The notes beneath the pieces were generated by a model. It did not search any database. It saw only the letters and a program-made list of their open reading frames with translations, and was not told where the DNA came from. From the NCBI GenBank assembly GCA_012517155.1, contig JAAYVN010000047.1, positions 1-39,462 on the forward strand: a stretch of 39,462 nucleotides of DNA, written 5' to 3'. The number at the start of each line of letters is the position of its first letter. Position 1 is the first letter of the stretch. The stretch is from Ignavibacteriales bacterium. GTDB taxonomy: Bacteria > Bacteroidota > Ignavibacteria > Ignavibacteriales > Ignavibacteriaceae. Positions 36,419 through 39,462 of this stretch are shown here, piece by piece. A program made the translations under genes and the position numbers.

Positions 36419-36780
36419 ATTCAAATTTTTTGAATTGTAAAAATAGTGTATTTTTTTATTATTTGCAAAAAATATTTTTCCCCCGCCCCCAACAAATTAT
36501 TTATCAAAATCTCTTCCCTCCCCTCACACCATATTCCCCCACCCCCTTCCAGCCCGCTTTCGAAAATCTTTCCCCTTTTACCTTATAAACAAGGTATAAA
36601 TAAGGTACAAATAGGGTACAAATAAGGTATAAATAAGCTCTTTTTACAATTCCACACCCCCTTCCTTTTTCCCTCGGATTTACGTTTACCCCTTAATTTT
36701 ATTAAAAATTTATTGGTTTGAAATTAATTTCATTTCACTATTTTTGTCAGAGAATTTAATCTAAAATAAAAAATCGAACT
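36419..36780. other. Strongly C-rich intergenic region between tRNA-Asn and the second M14 gene
   Basis: About 360 bp with no ORF. The + strand at 36480-36580 is dominated by C with very few G, and is followed by the 11-bp tandem repeat (listed separately) and an A/T-rich stretch next to the M14 start codon. It must hold divergent promoters for the tRNA and the M14 gene. No confident promoter boxes are seen. Confidence 0.7.
36591..36634. repeat. Four tandem 11-bp repeats, consensus AAGGTAYAAAT
   Basis: AAGGTATAAAT, AAGGTACAAAT, AGGGTACAAAT and AAGGTATAAAT follow each other without spacer, and the next bases (AAGCTC) start a fifth, broken unit. An inverted partial copy, TACCTT, precedes them at 36580-36585. 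The 11-bp period is close to one helical turn, as expected for iterated protein-binding sites. Confidence 0.85.
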
Positions 36781-38268
36781 ATGAGACACCTTACTTACTT
36801 ACTCGTTATTATACTTGCCGGACTGATTTTCGCCCAGAAAACCCCCCTGCAGAAATCAGATTATTCCGCCATAACTTCCCATGCCCAAATCTCCCGATTC
36901 CTTGAAGAAGTCACCTCCGCTCACCCTTGGGTTAAGTACGAAACCATCGGCAAGTCCGTTGGCGGTCGTGAATTATTTGCTGTCTGGTTTTCCAAATCGG
37001 ATTTTGTAGCAGACCACTCTAAACTTAAAGTCCTTATTTTTTGCCAGCAGCACGGCAACGAACAGTCGGGAAAAGAAGGCGCACTCCTGTTAATTCAAGA
37101 ACTCCTTAAACCTGAAAATTCTTACCTCTTTGATAAAATTGATTTCGTACTCGTCCCCCAGGTCAATCCGGATGGTTCGGAAACCAACTCCCGGAGGAAT
37201 AAAAACGATATGGACCTGAATCGCAACCACCTCATCCTTTCTGAACCCGAAACTATCGCTCTTCATAAACTCTTTAACAAATATCTCTTCGAAGTCACGA
37301 TGGATGTCCACGAGTATTTCCCCTATGGCGATACTTATAAGGAATTTGGCTATCGGGCTAATAGCGATATCGAGGCCGGCAGGACAACTAACCTCAACAT
37401 TTCCGGAAAAATTAGAGAATTATCCAAAACCCGTTACCTCCCCTTTTTGAAAAAACAACTCAACGCTAATAATATCTCCTATTTTGAATACAGCCCCGGC
37501 GGACCCCCTGAAAAGGAATATATCCGCCATAGCACATTTGATATTAACGATGGCAGACAAAGCCTCGGCATTCAGAATACTTTCTCCTTCATTCAGGAGG
37601 GACTTAATGGAACCGACAGATTCCTTGACAATATTAAACACCGCACCGAATCTCAAATGACCGGCATGATGGCTCTCCTCCAATTTTCTTACGATAATAA
37701 GTATGAATTGAAACAGCTTATCGCCGCCGAGAGGTCTGCACTGATTAATAACACGGTTAGCCCTAAAGTCGCTATTCAATTAGATCACTTCCCGGACGGA
37801 ACAAAACTCGAACTCCCTCTTTTATCCTACTACACCGGACGGGATACTGTAATAACTGTAACTAACTATCGCCCCCTCGTGAAAGCAATCCACGAGGTTA
37901 CCCGCCCTGCAGGCTATCTGATTCCTTCCCGGCTTATCGAAATTATCGAATGGGCAGACAGACATCAGATAAAATACACCCCCTATACTAAGCAATCCGG
38001 TGATAAATATGAGCACTATTTTATCTCCTCAATCGACTCAATCGATTTTGAGGGAGACATAATTGTCAATCCGGACGTCAAAGCACATGATCTTGGAACT
38101 AACCTCCCGCAGGACACATATCTTTTTATACCTGTAAATCAGTTGAAAAACAATACAATAGTTATTGCACTCGAGCCTAAATCAGAACTCGGTCTCGTTA
38201 CTTACCCCGGCTTCAAACACCTCCTCCAAAAAGACGGATTTTATCCAATTATAAGACTAATAAGATAG
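36781..38268 (+). CDS. Secreted M14-family zinc carboxypeptidase (second copy)
   Basis: This 495-residue protein has a signal peptide (about 1-19, ending IFAQ). Zinc ligands are H91 and E94 in QQHGNEQSG and H177 in DVHEYF. The substrate-binding pair is N147-R148 in DLNRNH, and the catalytic Glu is likely E273 in FIQEGLNG. The C-terminal 200 residues are beta-rich and have no motif I recognise. It is clearly related in fold to the M14 protein at 8797-10560 but is shorter and diverged. Codons are unusually C-rich on the sense strand compared with most other + genes here. It is followed 28 bp later by the OSBS/NSAR-family gene, likely one transcript, which would fit peptide release followed by amino-acid processing. 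Confidence 0.9.
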   Translation: MRHLTYLLVIILAGLIFAQKTPLQKSDYSAITSHAQISRFLEEVTSAHPWVKYETIGKSVGGRELFAVWFSKSDFVADHSKLKVLIFCQQHGNEQSGKEGALLLIQELLKPENSYLFDKIDFVLVPQVNPDGSETNSRRNKNDMDLNRNHLILSEPETIALHKLFNKYLFEVTMDVHEYFPYGDTYKEFGYRANSDIEAGRTTNLNISGKIRELSKTRYLPFLKKQLNANNISYFEYSPGGPPEKEYIRHSTFDINDGRQSLGIQNTFSFIQEGLNGTDRFLDNIKHRTESQMTGMMALLQFSYDNKYELKQLIAAERSALINNTVSPKVAIQLDHFPDGTKLELPLLSYYTGRDTVITVTNYRPLVKAIHEVTRPAGYLIPSRLIEIIEWADRHQIKYTPYTKQSGDKYEHYFISSIDSIDFEGDIIVNPDVKAHDLGTNLPQDTYLFIPVNQLKNNTIVIALEPKSELGLVTYPGFKHLLQKDGFYPIIRLIR

Positions 38269-38296
38269 TAATCATTTATAGCTGAAAGAAAATATT

Positions 38297-39409
38297 ATGA
38301 AAATTGAAAACATCGAACTTCGCCATACGAAAATGGAATTAGTCTCCCCCTTCGAAACTTCGCTGGGTGTGGAGCTTTATGAAGAACACATCATGGTTCG
38401 TATTGACTCCGAAGGCCTCTCCGGCTGGGGCGAGGTTGTTGTTGAGCCTTCCCCATCCTACTCCTCCGAGACTCTTACTACCGCATGGCACGTCTTGTCA
38501 GATTTCATAATCCCCTCGCTTCTGGGTAAAAATTTTCCCGGTCTTCAAAGCGCTCTTAATCAGTTCGCATGGATCAGAGGACATCGTATGGCTCGGGCCG
38601 GCGTCGAAGCTGCTTTAGCCGATGCCTTCGCTAAGTCAAAAGGAATCCCCCTTTCTCAATTTCTCGGTGGCACTCGCAAAAGAGTCCCCGTCGGAGTTAG
38701 TGTCGGCTTGCAGGCATCTCCCGAAAAACTTGTTGATGTCATCGGCGCTTATCTCGATGATGGATATAAACGTATCAAAATTAAAATAGCTCCAGGAAGG
38801 GACATCACCCTGGTTCAGGCGGTCCGGAAAGCTTATCCACATATCATACTCCAGGTGGATGCTAATTCCGCTTTTACTCTGGAGGATGCCCCCATGTTAA
38901 AAGAATTGGATAACTACAACCTCCAGTTGATTGAGCAGCCTCTCGGATACGACGACATCTTTGAACATTCCATCCTCCAGAAACAGTTAAAAACCGCTAT
39001 TTGCCTCGATGAAAGTATCCGCAATCTTTCCGATACAAAAGTTGCACTGGCTCTCGGATCCTGCAAAAATATCAATATCAAACCCGGTCGCACTGGAGGA
39101 TATACCGAGGCAATCAAAATTCACGATTACTGCGCTTCCATGGGCATCCCTGTCTGGCACGGCGGTATGGATGAGTCCGGAATCGCCCGCGGAGGTAATG
39201 TTGCCCTCGCCTCTCTCCCAAACTTCTCGCTTCATGGCGATATTTCCGCAAGCAAACGCTATTATAAAAAGGATATTGTCATCCCTGAATTCTCTATTAA
39301 TAAAGAGGATAGCACTATGTCTGTTCCGGATAAACCTGGTATAGGCGTTGATATTGACTTTAAAGAACTCGAAAAAGTGACGGTAAAAAAAGCCTCCTTT
39401 TCCCCCTGA
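38297..39409 (+). CDS. Enolase-superfamily o-succinylbenzoate synthase / N-acylamino acid racemase
   Basis: A 370-residue barrel enzyme of the NSAR/OSBS subfamily. The catalytic Lys pair is K161-x-K163 in KIKIAPG. Metal ligands are D188 (VDAN), E213 (LIEQP) and D238 (LDES). The opposite-face base is K262 (NIKPGRTGG), and the tail motif VWHGGMDESGIARGGNVALA and GDISAS are typical. Members make o-succinylbenzoate for menaquinone, racemise N-acylated amino acids, or do both. No other men genes are adjacent, and the neighbour is a secreted M14 carboxypeptidase, so amino-acid racemisation or dipeptide-related chemistry is possible. The menC name is withheld because the context does not decide. About 50 bp of unassigned sequence follow to the window end. 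Confidence 0.88.
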   Translation: MKIENIELRHTKMELVSPFETSLGVELYEEHIMVRIDSEGLSGWGEVVVEPSPSYSSETLTTAWHVLSDFIIPSLLGKNFPGLQSALNQFAWIRGHRMARAGVEAALADAFAKSKGIPLSQFLGGTRKRVPVGVSVGLQASPEKLVDVIGAYLDDGYKRIKIKIAPGRDITLVQAVRKAYPHIILQVDANSAFTLEDAPMLKELDNYNLQLIEQPLGYDDIFEHSILQKQLKTAICLDESIRNLSDTKVALALGSCKNINIKPGRTGGYTEAIKIHDYCASMGIPVWHGGMDESGIARGGNVALASLPNFSLHGDISASKRYYKKDIVIPEFSINKEDSTMSVPDKPGIGVDIDFKELEKVTVKKASFSP

Positions 39410-39462
39410 TCCTCTGCCATCCTCTGGCTCGATCATTGATAGTCGGAAAAATCTTTCTTATG

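Noticed and set aside
36311-36424. N-terminal extension of the GIY-YIG reading frame
   Set aside because: The 38 extra codons translate tRNA-Asn and its terminator hairpin. The domain begins cleanly at the ATG at 36308-36310.
38833-38841. Exact DnaA-box-like TTATCCACA, considered with the nearby iterons as a replication origin
   Set aside because: It is a single match inside the OSBS/NSAR coding sequence, with no cluster of boxes, no dnaA or dnaN nearby and about 2.2 kb from the repeats.

Overview
The window looks like chromosome from a Bacteroidota/Chlorobi-group bacterium, most likely the Ignavibacteria line. The main reason is that four very large secreted proteins end in a type IX secretion (T9SS) type A sorting domain with the NYPNPFNP signature typical of that group. 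An LptE-like lipoprotein, a DUF4296-like protein and a RecQ of the long Bacteroidota layout agree with this. The placement rests on protein signatures read by eye, not on a search. No CRISPR array, phage, transposase or rRNA was seen.

Layout. 225-5560 (+): LptE-like lipoprotein, processive family 2 glycosyltransferase, TPR protein, phosphoglycerate kinase with its terminator, rhomboid protease and a DUF4296-like membrane-anchored protein. 5596-8683 (-): long RecQ helicase and a TerB-like protein. 8797-14953 (+): M14 carboxypeptidase, VanX-type D-Ala-D-Ala dipeptidase and a T9SS-exported gingipain-like C25 protease. 15163-18646 (+): a histidine kinase with two c-type heme motifs in its periplasmic domain, an NtrC-type sigma-54 activator and an archaemetzincin, tightly spaced. 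18656-20521 (-): DUF1611 protein and alpha/beta hydrolase. 20926-27765 (+): a giant beta-helix T9SS protein. 27862-33887 (-): two T9SS proteins built of Ycf48-like repeats. 34022-36418 (-): a small conserved-looking protein, a photolyase-like protein lacking Fe-S cysteines, and an intact tRNA-Asn followed by a minute GIY-YIG nuclease gene and a decayed second copy of the tRNA 3' part. 36781-39409 (+): a second M14 carboxypeptidase and an o-succinylbenzoate synthase/N-acylamino acid racemase family enzyme.

How the genes may work together. Much of the window is cell-surface biology: outer-membrane biogenesis (LptE), secreted adhesin-like or protease proteins sent through T9SS, and many peptidases (rhomboid, two M14, M15D, C25, archaemetzincin). 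The VanX-like dipeptidase, DUF1611 protein and NSAR/OSBS enzyme could all touch D-amino-acid or cell-wall peptide metabolism, but they are not in one operon and this is inference. The heme kinase and NtrC regulator form a likely redox- or ligand-responsive two-component system whose targets are not visible here.

The most unusual structure is the tRNA-Asn/GIY-YIG arrangement. A perfect 58-bp direct repeat, made of the tRNA 3' end plus its terminator, flanks a unit of about 265-300 bp that is almost entirely the nuclease ORF.
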